From Bradyrhizobium sp. SRL28 (lineage in GTDB: Bacteria > Pseudomonadota > Alphaproteobacteria > Rhizobiales > Xanthobacteraceae): a stretch of 64,000 bases of DNA. A program made the translations under genes and the position numbers. The DNA is taken from contig NZ_JAHEAG010000010.1 in assembly GCF_018596315.1 (NCBI RefSeq), positions 62,001 through 126,000 on the forward strand, written 5' to 3'. Below the pieces are notes generated by a model, which was not told the origin of the DNA, ran no database searches, and was given only the letters and a program-made list of their open reading frames with translations. Positions 8,701 to 16,177 of this stretch are shown here, piece after piece (the stretch's first letter is position 1; each line of letters starts with the position of its first letter).

Positions 8701-11448
8701 CGCGATATTTGGATCGCCGATCTTCGAACCAGCTCCGGTCAGCCGACGACGGCCAAGGAGCCGTGGAGCTTCGACCAAATCGGATCTGCGGACGTGCCGG
8801 CGGTGCTGAGAGCCGCGGCGGCCGAGTCGATCGATGGCAAAGTTGACGTGATTGCGCATTGCATGGGCACAGTCGTCTTCAGCATCGCGGTCCTCGGAGG
8901 CCACGTGGACCATCTTCTTATTGACCGCGCGGCGTTCACGCAGGTCGGGCCGCTCGTTGTGTTCTCGCCCGCAAATATCTTTCGCGCTTACGCAATGCGG
9001 TATCTCATCGATTTCCTGCCGGACAGCTACAGCTTCAACCCCGTGAATCCGACGCTCGCCGATGATCTTTGGGACCGGCTGCTGTCGACGCTGCCCTACC
9101 CTGTCGAAGAGTTCGATGTGGAGAACCCGATTTGGCCTTGCAAACGAACGCCTTGGACGCGTACGCGACATCGAATGGACGCGCTGTATGGCCGGGACTT
9201 CAATGTGCTGAATATGGAGCCGGAAATGCTTCGTTTTATTAACGAGCATTTTGGCACGCTGAGCCTGAAGACAGTGTCATCAACGGTGCATTTTGCACGG
9301 TACTCGCTGATGACGAATTTTCGCGGATATAACAATCTCGTCTCACGGGCGAACTTCCTCACCCGCTGGAAATTTCCGACACTCAGCGTGCATGGCAGCG
9401 CTAACGGACTTTCGGATGCTTTGACTGTGGATCGCATGCGGCAAATACTGAACGATGCCGGCCGTGACTATGAGGCGTTTATCAATCCGGGCGCCGGTCA
9501 CCAGGATGCGCTGGTCGGAACAACCAGATACAGCACGCTTGCAAAGATTGAACAGTTCCTGGATGCCACTATCGCGTCGAATCCGACGGGGCCGAATCCA
9601 GAGAAAGTCGCTCATCCACCGTGGATAGGTCCGATCATCACGGAGGAGCGACCAGACACAGCGGCACTTGTGGTCCGACTGGGAGCATTGCCCTCACTCC
9701 GGGCGGCTGAGGCCGTGCTGATGCTGCGTGTTACGTCGGTCGGCAATCAGATTTTGCGGCCGGATGACCCGGCAAAGAAATGGGATATCCAATACATCGT
9801 CGATCATATGGCGGTTTACATGTCGAATGAACTTTCAGATCAGCGTTGGGACGCGTTCGAAGCGCCGCTGCCGACGTCGATGCCGAACTATGATCCTGCC
9901 CATCCGGGTAACGCGCTGCTCGTGCTGCTCGTCTATGACGAGTCCTCGGTGTTGGAAATGCCCGTGTTTCGCTATTTTTTTTCGCGCAATGAAAGGGTCT
10001 ATAAGTTGAATCCTGTCGAGCCTCCTGATGATCCGCCGGTGGAAGCAAAAGACTTCAAGTTCGATCGATTCAAAAAGATGGCGGAGGCAGCGGGGCGCGC
10101 GCTCGAGCCTTACAATGTGACGCAGCCAGATGGCGTGCAGAGCACACCTCGTCGCCTCGTCTATCGAGGATTGGAGCGGATCCCGAACTCCACACGCAAC
10201 GTCACGATGCAGCCCGATATCTCAGACGGGACCGCGGCCTTGATGATGTTCGGCTATGGGCCAGACGGCGAGGCCGTCCTCGATCGCCTTATCGAGCAGG
10301 ATCGAGATTTGGCCGACGGAGTCATCCCGTATGATCCGCAGCCAACGGCAGTCCCACCGCCGAGCGCCACGAGCTTCACGCTCGCGTCGTGCCAGTACCC
10401 CGCCGGGTTCATCGATGAGCCTGTCGCCTATCGCTCCTACCACCGAATAGTCGAGCGACTGGAGGCAAGCGCGGGAACCAAGCCGCGCTTTTCCGTGTTC
10501 GTCGGCGACCAGGTGTATGTCGACCCCACCGCCGGGCTCTACGATCCAGCCGCGAAAGTCGATCAATACCGGCTGCCTTACGAAGCATGGCTGCGTCAGC
10601 GAAGCGTTCGCGGCGTGTTGCGCCGCATTCCATCGTTCATGCTGCTCGATGACCACGAGATCGACGACAATTGGGAGCCGATCGCGTATCCGGACGAACA
10701 AACGAATGCCGATAAGAAGCGGGATGGCGTTAAGGCGTACGGGAAGTACCAGCGTGGCAGAAACGGCGGGCTCGAGACGTTCGACTTTGACGGCTTCCAT
10801 TTCTTCATGCTCGACACGCGCACCGAAAGGAAGCATCGCAGGGTTGATAGCAACCTGGCGACCGCCACTTTGTTCGATTCGGATCAGGCGGACCCTTCGA
10901 AGACAATGGGCAGGCTCAAGAAGTGGCTGCTGGAAAAGCCGGCACCGAAATTCGTGGTGTCGCCCGCGATGCTGTTGCCGCGCCATCGCCGAGCGGTACA
11001 ACGCGATGCGCGTCTGGACCCCTCGAACCTCAGCGCACTGCATTCCGACGGCTGGGACGGATATCCGAATACGTTGAGCGAGCTTCTGGGCTATATCGCT
11101 CACGAAAAGATAACGGGTGTGGTATTTCTGTCGGGGGACGAGCATCGAGGTTGTGTAGCGATGGTGGAGCTCCGCGATACGGCCGGCACCCCAATTACCC
11201 GAATGCATTCCCTTCACACCGCAGCAGCCCACTCGCCATTTCCATTCGCAAACAGCTTAGATGAGGACATCGTCCCGAACGAGACGATCGATATCGCATC
11301 GAGCTACGGAAATTACCAGTGCGTCGTGGCAGCGACGCGGCCACCTCCGGGAGACGGTATGACATTCTTGTCTGTACGCCAGGATGGCGCAGCCTGGAAG
11401 CTCGACTATGAATTTGCCGATGGAATGGTGCAGACGGTCGTCCTCTGA
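5728..11448 (+). CDS. GMC oxidoreductase - alpha/beta hydrolase - PhoD-like phosphoesterase fusion
   Basis: A single 1906-residue reading frame with three enzyme-like parts. (1) Residues about 30-585 resemble cholesterol-oxidase-type GMC flavoproteins: dinucleotide-binding GSGYGG (40-45), HPLGGCAMG from residue 512 and a C-terminal GTNPALTISAVALRA. Inside this part C213, C216, C219 and C223 follow CX2CX2CX3C, the spacing of a [4Fe-4S] ligand set. (2) Residues about 955-1290 form an alpha/beta hydrolase: oxyanion region MFHGYSAGG (from about 959), nucleophile elbow AHCMG with Cys1045 where Ser is usual, and a likely catalytic His1258 in GAGHQD. (3) Residues about 1545-1906 resemble PhoD: LASCQYP, GDQVYVD (Asp1594), DDHEIDDNW (Asp1641-1642, His1643), LDTRTER and GDEHRG (1803-1808). 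Residues about 600-950 and 1300-1540 are linker or unrecognised domains. I saw no clear signal peptide. A strong RBS precedes the start. Confidence 0.85.
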   Translation: MSAGLDTDSRTAWISQGFERLIDRVRKAPTAIHFEILIIGSGYGGAIAADTFARCGAAVTVGVLERGKEYLPGSFPTGLGELPGHIRQNNNKEGLFDIRLGEEVTTVVANGVGGGSLINAGVMEAPTPSVFQTGWPSSLQNLSTWESHFDEARDLLGARINGLRNTIEDHIDGVPQKFQALSAIAPTGTFRPAAITIAMKGSKSSGNVNLNKCVRCGDCATGCNFGAKNSLDVNLLVRAQQSKAEIFSGATVLSIEKEGSGWIVNTVHTNAALRKRDGEVRRIRARKVVLAAGTLGSTEILLRSRDLGLHVSDMLGKRCSTNGDMLIADYATAAAVHTVADETVQPSTRAIGPTITGVVDLRATDGVVIEEMSVPAGLRIAFSEVFATVNTLHGLAEADTSKHVRGFPNDDLYVASAARVEHSALYAVMGDDGAAGTIEINDDSGMAYPDGTAELRWDKLQDLPLFDAQVKRLADLTESTGGRVIPNPVWKLLPAELTWLLKDKRGPLTTVHPLGGCAMGDTSATGVVDNIGRVFSKNASSDVHDGLVVLDGSIIPTALGTNPALTISAVALRAAKALATDWGYAVGPSPAAGAPLTRPFFRSTDVAAQLPSTEVEIIERLAGPVNFAPNGGPAQTRIVELTLRFSPKVLAQLTSGNSGSPSLLVATDTADFKVRSSIRIFPVIEWEQLRKNWTPPRLLEQKLDAIADFSAPLTGTLRIFERQNSCGLGRIWRAGKAWILNRGLRDTYQAIIDGDGGPGLWSRIKSGIAIASRSGEIRAFVYDLTVGPPDAGAKIALAGNSIVGTKTFTYERRCNPWRQLMNVAVETFPGASGTDKGVLKLDLHYLARIGVPLFRITHQRNGVSALGDLVTFLGYVVRLLLGLHIWSFRAPDKDTDPANDVLNLLPPRTLALPGGGSVDAEIRPPISIAPEAPEGGDGKKKVAGDVLLTRYPYPNTSKRPLVMFHGYSAGGTTFAHHAVNPNFASHFWKTGRDIWIADLRTSSGQPTTAKEPWSFDQIGSADVPAVLRAAAAESIDGKVDVIAHCMGTVVFSIAVLGGHVDHLLIDRAAFTQVGPLVVFSPANIFRAYAMRYLIDFLPDSYSFNPVNPTLADDLWDRLLSTLPYPVEEFDVENPIWPCKRTPWTRTRHRMDALYGRDFNVLNMEPEMLRFINEHFGTLSLKTVSSTVHFARYSLMTNFRGYNNLVSRANFLTRWKFPTLSVHGSANGLSDALTVDRMRQILNDAGRDYEAFINPGAGHQDALVGTTRYSTLAKIEQFLDATIASNPTGPNPEKVAHPPWIGPIITEERPDTAALVVRLGALPSLRAAEAVLMLRVTSVGNQILRPDDPAKKWDIQYIVDHMAVYMSNELSDQRWDAFEAPLPTSMPNYDPAHPGNALLVLLVYDESSVLEMPVFRYFFSRNERVYKLNPVEPPDDPPVEAKDFKFDRFKKMAEAAGRALEPYNVTQPDGVQSTPRRLVYRGLERIPNSTRNVTMQPDISDGTAALMMFGYGPDGEAVLDRLIEQDRDLADGVIPYDPQPTAVPPPSATSFTLASCQYPAGFIDEPVAYRSYHRIVERLEASAGTKPRFSVFVGDQVYVDPTAGLYDPAAKVDQYRLPYEAWLRQRSVRGVLRRIPSFMLLDDHEIDDNWEPIAYPDEQTNADKKRDGVKAYGKYQRGRNGGLETFDFDGFHFFMLDTRTERKHRRVDSNLATATLFDSDQADPSKTMGRLKKWLLEKPAPKFVVSPAMLLPRHRRAVQRDARLDPSNLSALHSDGWDGYPNTLSELLGYIAHEKITGVVFLSGDEHRGCVAMVELRDTAGTPITRMHSLHTAAAHSPFPFANSLDEDIVPNETIDIASSYGNYQCVVAATRPPPGDGMTFLSVRQDGAAWKLDYEFADGMVQTVVL

Positions 11449-11474
11449 CGCTTGCGTCAATCGCGGCGCGATAG

Positions 11475-11493
11475 GGCACCTCCCCGAGGTGCC
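11475..11493 (+). terminator. hairpin after the GMC fusion gene
   Basis: Perfect 8-bp inverted repeat GGCACCTC / GAGGTGCC with a 3-base loop, 27 bases after the stop codon of the fusion gene and before a convergent gene. There is no T-run, so it may be a Rho-assisted or mRNA-stabilising hairpin. Confidence 0.5.
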
Positions 11494-11676
11494 GGATGCC
11501 CGTGAGCACTTCATGGCGTTGCATGTGCGCTCTTGGCCCATCGCGCTATTTCGCTGCTGCGCAGCAACCGTGTTAGAGGCAAAGCGGACATCAGCGCCGG
11601 TGCGTCACGCCACGAGTTTATGAGTACGTGGCCCAATCAAATAGGATAAACAGTTTCAAGACGCCGGCCCGCTGGC

Positions 11677-12306
11677 TCACGTCCGGTGGCGGCTGCCCAG
11701 CGCCATCGCGATCGATTCCGGATTCCTGATGCGCTCGATCAGCATGTCGATGCGATCGCCGCCCCAGAACAATTCGCCGTTGAAGACCATGGTCGGCACG
11801 CCGAACACACCGAGCGCTTCCGCTTCATCGATGATGCGGTCGTGCTCGGCCCGCGCCGGGCCGTGGACGTAGGCCTCGAACGCCTCGGCCGAGCCGCCGA
11901 TCGACTCGATCACGCCCGAAATGTCCGACAGCTCGTCGATTTCGAGGTCATGACTCCAGAAGCGACAGAATACCGTGTCGTGATAAGGCCGGAACAGGCC
12001 ATGGCGCTGTGCGAACAGCATGCCGGCGCTGGAATAGAAGGCGTCGTAGATGCGCCGCGGACCCTTCATGGTGAGGCCCTGCGCATTGGCATAGCGGCGT
12101 GCGTCCATGTAGGCGTAACGCACCTTGCGCCAGAAATGCGGCGTGCGCTCTTCCACCGTGCCCATGAATTCGGGAATGCGCAGCGTGTAGGGCAGCCATT
12201 CGAGCTCGACGCCATGAGCGTCCTCGAGTTCGAACAGCCGCTTGTTGGCGACGAACGCATAGGGGCTTTTGTAGTCGGTGTAGATTCGTACGCGCGGTCT
12301 AGCCAT
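11677..12306 (-). CDS. DsbA-fold isomerase (2-hydroxychromene-2-carboxylate isomerase-like)
   Basis: A 209-residue thioredoxin-fold protein of the DsbA/HCCA isomerase/kappa-GST family. It begins RVRIYTDYKSPYAF, where HCCA isomerases have a D(Y/F)xSPxxY/F segment instead of the CxxC of true DsbA. It ends with the family signature GVFGVPTMVFNGELFWGGDR, with the cis-proline in GVPT. HCCA isomerases act glutathione-dependently in naphthalene-type aromatic breakdown, but many rhizobial members have no assigned substrate. The start at 12306 removes a non-homologous 52-residue upstream extension. It lies downstream of the monooxygenase gene on the same strand but about 530 bp away, so membership of that operon is doubtful. 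Confidence 0.8.
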   Translation of the reverse strand: MARPRVRIYTDYKSPYAFVANKRLFELEDAHGVELEWLPYTLRIPEFMGTVEERTPHFWRKVRYAYMDARRYANAQGLTMKGPRRIYDAFYSSAGMLFAQRHGLFRPYHDTVFCRFWSHDLEIDELSDISGVIESIGGSAEAFEAYVHGPARAEHDRIIDEAEALGVFGVPTMVFNGELFWGGDRIDMLIERIRNPESIAMALGSRHRT

Positions 12307-12832
12307 GGCGTATCCTTGTTCGATCGGATCAGTATCTTCGATCTGAACAGGGCATGGAACCATGCGGCGCAGTTTTGATGTTCCAAACGAATGGGCCCCG
12401 GTGCATGAAAGCATCGCGGGGCCCGACATCTTCGTTATAGACGAAGGATTTCTGGTAGACACCAGTATGTTTCTCAGGATCCAGCAGCGCGTGGCCTTTG
12501 CGCTCCAGTCCCGCGGATATGTTCGTTTTGTTGAAGGCGCAACGAGGCTGGCAGCTGCTTATGACCTCGACCGCACCCTGACCTTGCGATGAGCAAGGTC
12601 ACCAGTCTGATCCGGTGGCGTCATGCTCCTCCTCAAGAGTTGGCCGACGGACTTTCGTCCGCACCCGCTGCGTGCCGCCTTGATCATCTGACCGGGGGCG
12701 CCAATGCCTGCGAAGTGGGGAGCCACCCGCTCCGTGACTTCAACAGGTGCAGCATCGAAATGCTGCGGCAGATACGAGCGGGTGTCAAGCTATCCCATTG
12801 GCATTTCATGCACCGGTTCCCGGGAACAAACG
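12307..12832. other. intergenic region, no gene seen
   Basis: About 526 bp between the monooxygenase stop and the isomerase start, both leftward genes. Short reading frames on both strands show no family resemblance. An inverted repeat ACCTTGC-N5-GCAAGGT at 12581-12599 could be part of a terminator for the leftward catabolic operon, but it lacks a T-run. Confidence 0.5.
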
Positions 12833-14743
12833 TCAGACTTTGGTATGCCGGTAATCGCGTAAATCGGGATCGTGGGTCATCGCCCAGTAATCCACGAACC
12901 GCCATGGCATCGCCGAAAAAACCCGGCCCTGGTTGTTGCGGTAATAGGTGGTCATGCCCGGGTGAGTCCAAATCAACTGCTCATGCTCGGCATCCACTTT
13001 CCTGATGTACTGATCGTGCGCCTCGGGGCGAACATCGATCGCAGCGATCTCTTGCTCGATCATTTCGACGAGGCAAGCCGAGATGTAGCGGCTCTGGCAT
13101 TCCGACTGGAAGATTACGCTGCCGCCGTGCGCGGGACCTGAATTGGGGCCGAGCATCACGAAGAGATTCGGAAAGTCTGGGACGGTGAGCCCGAGATAGG
13201 CGGTCGGGTTATCGTTGGCCCAGGCCGCTTTGAGATTCTTGCCGTCGCGGCCGGTGATGTTGAGGCGGGCGGCCATCTCCGTAACCTTGAAGCCGGTGGA
13301 AATCACGATGACATCGGCCGGGCGTAATTTGCCGTCTGAGGCGACGATGCCGTCGCGCGCGAAATGATCGATCTTGTCGGTGACCAGCTCTATGTTCGGC
13401 TTGGTCAGCGTCTTGAACCAGTTATTGTCGAGCAGGATGCGCTTGCCATAGGGGGGATAGGTCGGGACGCATTTTTCGATCAGATCGGGACGATCCTTCA
13501 GTTCGGACAGGATGAAATCCGTCAGCTCCTCGCGATGCCGGTCGTTGCCCTTGTTCACGGCACGCTCGGGGTGCGGCCAGTCCGGATCCTTGCGCAGGAA
13601 CGGCAACAGGCCGTCGCCGTAGCGCCAGAACATGTTGAAACGATACCACTGCACGTAAAACGGAAGGTGTGCGAGCAGCCATCGTGCGCCTTCGGTGATG
13701 GGATCGGAATAGCCTGCCACGGGGCGGGCCCATTGCGCGGTGCGTTGGTAGACGGTGACCGACGCGACGCGGTCAGCGATCGACGGCACCAGCTGCATCG
13801 CCGTTGCGCCAGTGCCGATGACGGCGACATGTTTGCCCTCGAGCTTGACGTCGTCGGTCCACAAGGCTGAGTGCAGCATCTCACCCTTGAAATCTCCCTC
13901 GCCCTTGAAGTGGGCAGGGTGCGGGTCGTTGAGCTGGCCGATGGCGCTGACCAGCGTGGTCGACTCAAAGATCTCCTCGCCATTGGTGGTCTTCAATGTG
14001 GAGATCCAGCGCCGCTTGCTCTCGTCCCAGCGCGAGGATGTCAATTCCGTGTTGAGACGGAGATGCTTTCGAATGTCGTGTTCGAGCGCGACCTTCTTGA
14101 GATAGTCGAGCAATTCCTGGCGCTGGGCGAAATAGCGCGTCCATGGATTACGCTTGCCGAATGAGAACGAGTACGAATGGTTGGGCGTGTCGACGCCGCA
14201 GCCGGGATAGCGGTTGACGTACCAGGTGCCGCCGAGCTCGTCGTTCTTCTCGACGATGGTGTAGGGGATGCCGAGGCGGCCGAGCGCAACACCCAGCGCG
14301 ATGGCGCAGACGCCGGCGCCGACGATCAGCACATGCTGCTGCGCCAGCTTCTCGTTCGATGGCGGCTTGGTCCAGCGCGCCTCCCGGGGAATGAAACCCA
14401 TTTCTTCGCGCATCAACGGCGCATATTCCGGCGTGACGCTTTCGCCAAGCGTGGCGCGCATCATCCTCAGCATCAATTCGTCACCGGGGTCGGTGACGAC
14501 GGGCTTCGGTTCGCCGTTTGCGAACAGTTTCAGAACGGCGGCGCGGATTTCGGCCTGGATTTCCTGGGGCATGCCGGCTTGCGGATCTGGAATCAGGCGC
14601 ACGTCACGCTTCGGCTTGTAGGGCGGCTCCAGCCAGCGCTCGTCGCCGGTCAGGTGCACCAGCACCATCAGCAACACGCGGATATCGCCCTCGGCGATGG
14701 CCGACGACAGATCGAGTTTCTTGCGCGGCAGCTCGATATTCAT
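12833..14743 (-). CDS. flavin-containing (Baeyer-Villiger-type) monooxygenase
   Basis: A 636-residue FAD/NADPH monooxygenase. After an N-terminal extension of about 135 residues comes the FAD-binding region VLIVGAGVCAIALG (138-151) and ELGGTWYVNRYPG (169-181). The type I Baeyer-Villiger fingerprint FxGxxxHxxxW is met by FKGEMLHSALW (285-295), and a second Rossmann motif follows in VAVIGTGATAMQ. Length and extension resemble 4-hydroxyacetophenone monooxygenase rather than the shorter cyclohexanone type. Known members insert oxygen next to a ketone to give an ester or lactone; here the ketone is unknown. The start at 14743 has GAGGA 7-8 bases upstream and leaves a 14-bp gap to the SDR gene. It is the last gene of the leftward operon (synthetase, TetR, SDR, monooxygenase). 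Confidence 0.9.
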   Translation of the reverse strand: MNIELPRKKLDLSSAIAEGDIRVLLMVLVHLTGDERWLEPPYKPKRDVRLIPDPQAGMPQEIQAEIRAAVLKLFANGEPKPVVTDPGDELMLRMMRATLGESVTPEYAPLMREEMGFIPREARWTKPPSNEKLAQQHVLIVGAGVCAIALGVALGRLGIPYTIVEKNDELGGTWYVNRYPGCGVDTPNHSYSFSFGKRNPWTRYFAQRQELLDYLKKVALEHDIRKHLRLNTELTSSRWDESKRRWISTLKTTNGEEIFESTTLVSAIGQLNDPHPAHFKGEGDFKGEMLHSALWTDDVKLEGKHVAVIGTGATAMQLVPSIADRVASVTVYQRTAQWARPVAGYSDPITEGARWLLAHLPFYVQWYRFNMFWRYGDGLLPFLRKDPDWPHPERAVNKGNDRHREELTDFILSELKDRPDLIEKCVPTYPPYGKRILLDNNWFKTLTKPNIELVTDKIDHFARDGIVASDGKLRPADVIVISTGFKVTEMAARLNITGRDGKNLKAAWANDNPTAYLGLTVPDFPNLFVMLGPNSGPAHGGSVIFQSECQSRYISACLVEMIEQEIAAIDVRPEAHDQYIRKVDAEHEQLIWTHPGMTTYYRNNQGRVFSAMPWRFVDYWAMTHDPDLRDYRHTKV

Positions 14744-14757
14744 GCTGGTGTCCTCGT

Positions 14758-15531
14758 TTACGCGCCTGGTGCTTCCGGCAGGCCGCCATAGGCGGCCCAG
14801 GTGGTGCCTGCGATGTATCCCGCGTCGACGGGTAAGTTGATTCCGGTGACGCCACTGCTCAGTGGCGAAAGCAGCCAGGCGATTGCTTGCGCGACCTCGA
14901 CCGGCTCGACCAGCCGGTTCATCGCGGTCGGACTTTCGAGCCATTTCTTGTTCAGCGCGCCCGAAGCGATGCCGGCTTCCAGCGCGACGGTGCGGGTGAA
15001 TCCGGGCGAGACCGCATTGACGCGCACGCCGCTGCGGCCCCATTCGGCGGCCAGTGTCTGCGTGATCTGAATGACGCCGGCTTTTGCGGCGGTGTAGGCA
15101 TGAATCGGACCTGACGTCATGCCGGCAACGGAGGCGACATTGACGATCGCGCCATGCCGCCGCTCGGCCATCTTCACACCCACGCTACGGGCGACCAGAA
15201 ACGTGCCGCGGAGATCGATATTGACCTCGCGGTCCCATTGTTCCATCCGCACGCGTTCGATCCGGTGCATCTTGCCGAATACGCCGGCGGCGTTGACGAG
15301 TCCCGTGATCGGGCCGTGCGTGGCCTCGATGGCCGCGATGCCGCTAACGACGGCGCTTTCGCTCGCGACATCGAATGGTGCCGGCCACAGGATCACTGGC
15401 GTCTCTGTCAGCGGCTCCGGCGCGATGTCTGATATCACCACGCGCCGGCCCTGTTCGGCCAGCAGCGTCGCAGTGGCGGCGCCAATGCCGCGGCTGCCGC
15501 CGGTGACGAGGACGATACCCTCAGCGGTCAT
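14758..15531 (-). CDS. SDR-family oxidoreductase
   Basis: A 257-residue classical short-chain dehydrogenase. It has the cofactor motif TGGSRGIGAA near the N-terminus, NAAG, the catalytic Ser region VNVASVAG and the active-site YTAAK, followed by the usual PG motif (AVSPGFTRT). Such enzymes interconvert alcohols and ketones with NAD(P)H; next to a Baeyer-Villiger monooxygenase it could supply the ketone from an alcohol (inference). The start at 15531 overlaps the end of the TetR gene by 11 bp, consistent with translational coupling. In-frame upstream codons lie wholly within the TetR gene and are rejected. Confidence 0.88.
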   Translation of the reverse strand: MTAEGIVLVTGGSRGIGAATATLLAEQGRRVVISDIAPEPLTETPVILWPAPFDVASESAVVSGIAAIEATHGPITGLVNAAGVFGKMHRIERVRMEQWDREVNIDLRGTFLVARSVGVKMAERRHGAIVNVASVAGMTSGPIHAYTAAKAGVIQITQTLAAEWGRSGVRVNAVSPGFTRTVALEAGIASGALNKKWLESPTAMNRLVEPVEVAQAIAWLLSPLSSGVTGINLPVDAGYIAGTTWAAYGGLPEAPGA

Positions 15532-16177
15532 GGCTATTGCCTTTTTCCGGTGTGAACAGGCCGCGCGTAACCAGCTTTCGGTAAGCGGAGATGACGTGCT
15601 CAGGCGCTGCCGTGACGTTGCCGCCAACGTAGGAGTAGCGACGGCTTAGGTACCCACGCGCGCCCATCAACATGTGAACGATGGCTTCGAACTCCTCGTC
15701 GCTATAGTCGATGATTGCCCCAGCGTGGCGGGCGCGCCGGAGGATACGGACATAGGCGGTGGCGATGTTATCGAGATGCTTCTGGTAGCCGATCGGCGCG
15801 AAATATTCGGCTTCGTTGAGGATGCGCAGAAATTCCGGCACCTCGCGGATGAAGTCGAAGAAGGCGCTGAACCGTTCGATTTCCTGCCTTGCGGCGTGCG
15901 CAGTCCCGGTGCGCTCGCGGATGAAGTAAACCATGTCGGTGCCGATCTTCGGCAGCAATTGGTCGAGCAGCTCCTGGCGATTTTCAAAGTGATTGTAGAA
16001 CGTACCCTGCGCGACGCCGGCTTCCTCTGTGATGCGGGCGACGGAAGCCTCAGCGTAACCGTGTTTGCCTACAACCTTGGTGGCGGCGTCGAATATCCTG
16101 CGCTTGGTCCAGGCGTTGCGCTCGACACGGTTGAGTTTTGTCGCTTTGCCGGATGCGGCTTGCGATGATTGCGTCAT
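15521..16177 (-). CDS. TetR-family transcriptional regulator
   Basis: A 218-residue repressor-type protein. The N-terminal helix-turn-helix covers about residues 26-70 (RRIFDAATKVVGKHGY, ITEEAGVAQGTFYNHFENRQ), followed by an all-helical ligand and dimer domain that I cannot assign. It sits inside the leftward operon, overlapping the synthetase stop by 4 bp (ATGA) and the SDR start by 11 bp. The obvious target is the 25-bp inverted repeat at 17712-17736 between the leftward and rightward arms, so it probably autoregulates and controls the importer. The inducer is likely a pathway acyl-CoA or substrate (inference). Confidence 0.88.
   Translation of the reverse strand: MTQSSQAASGKATKLNRVERNAWTKRRIFDAATKVVGKHGYAEASVARITEEAGVAQGTFYNHFENRQELLDQLLPKIGTDMVYFIRERTGTAHAARQEIERFSAFFDFIREVPEFLRILNEAEYFAPIGYQKHLDNIATAYVRILRRARHAGAIIDYSDEEFEAIVHMLMGARGYLSRRYSYVGGNVTAAPEHVISAYRKLVTRGLFTPEKGNSHDR

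Noticed and set aside
10222..11232. 336-codon open frame on the minus strand
   Set aside because: Antisense to the PhoD-like part of the fusion gene, whose motifs are intact.
14744..15043. N-terminal 100-residue extension of the monooxygenase frame
   Set aside because: Lies inside the SDR gene; Arg-rich and unlike monooxygenases; the start at 14743 has a good ribosome site.
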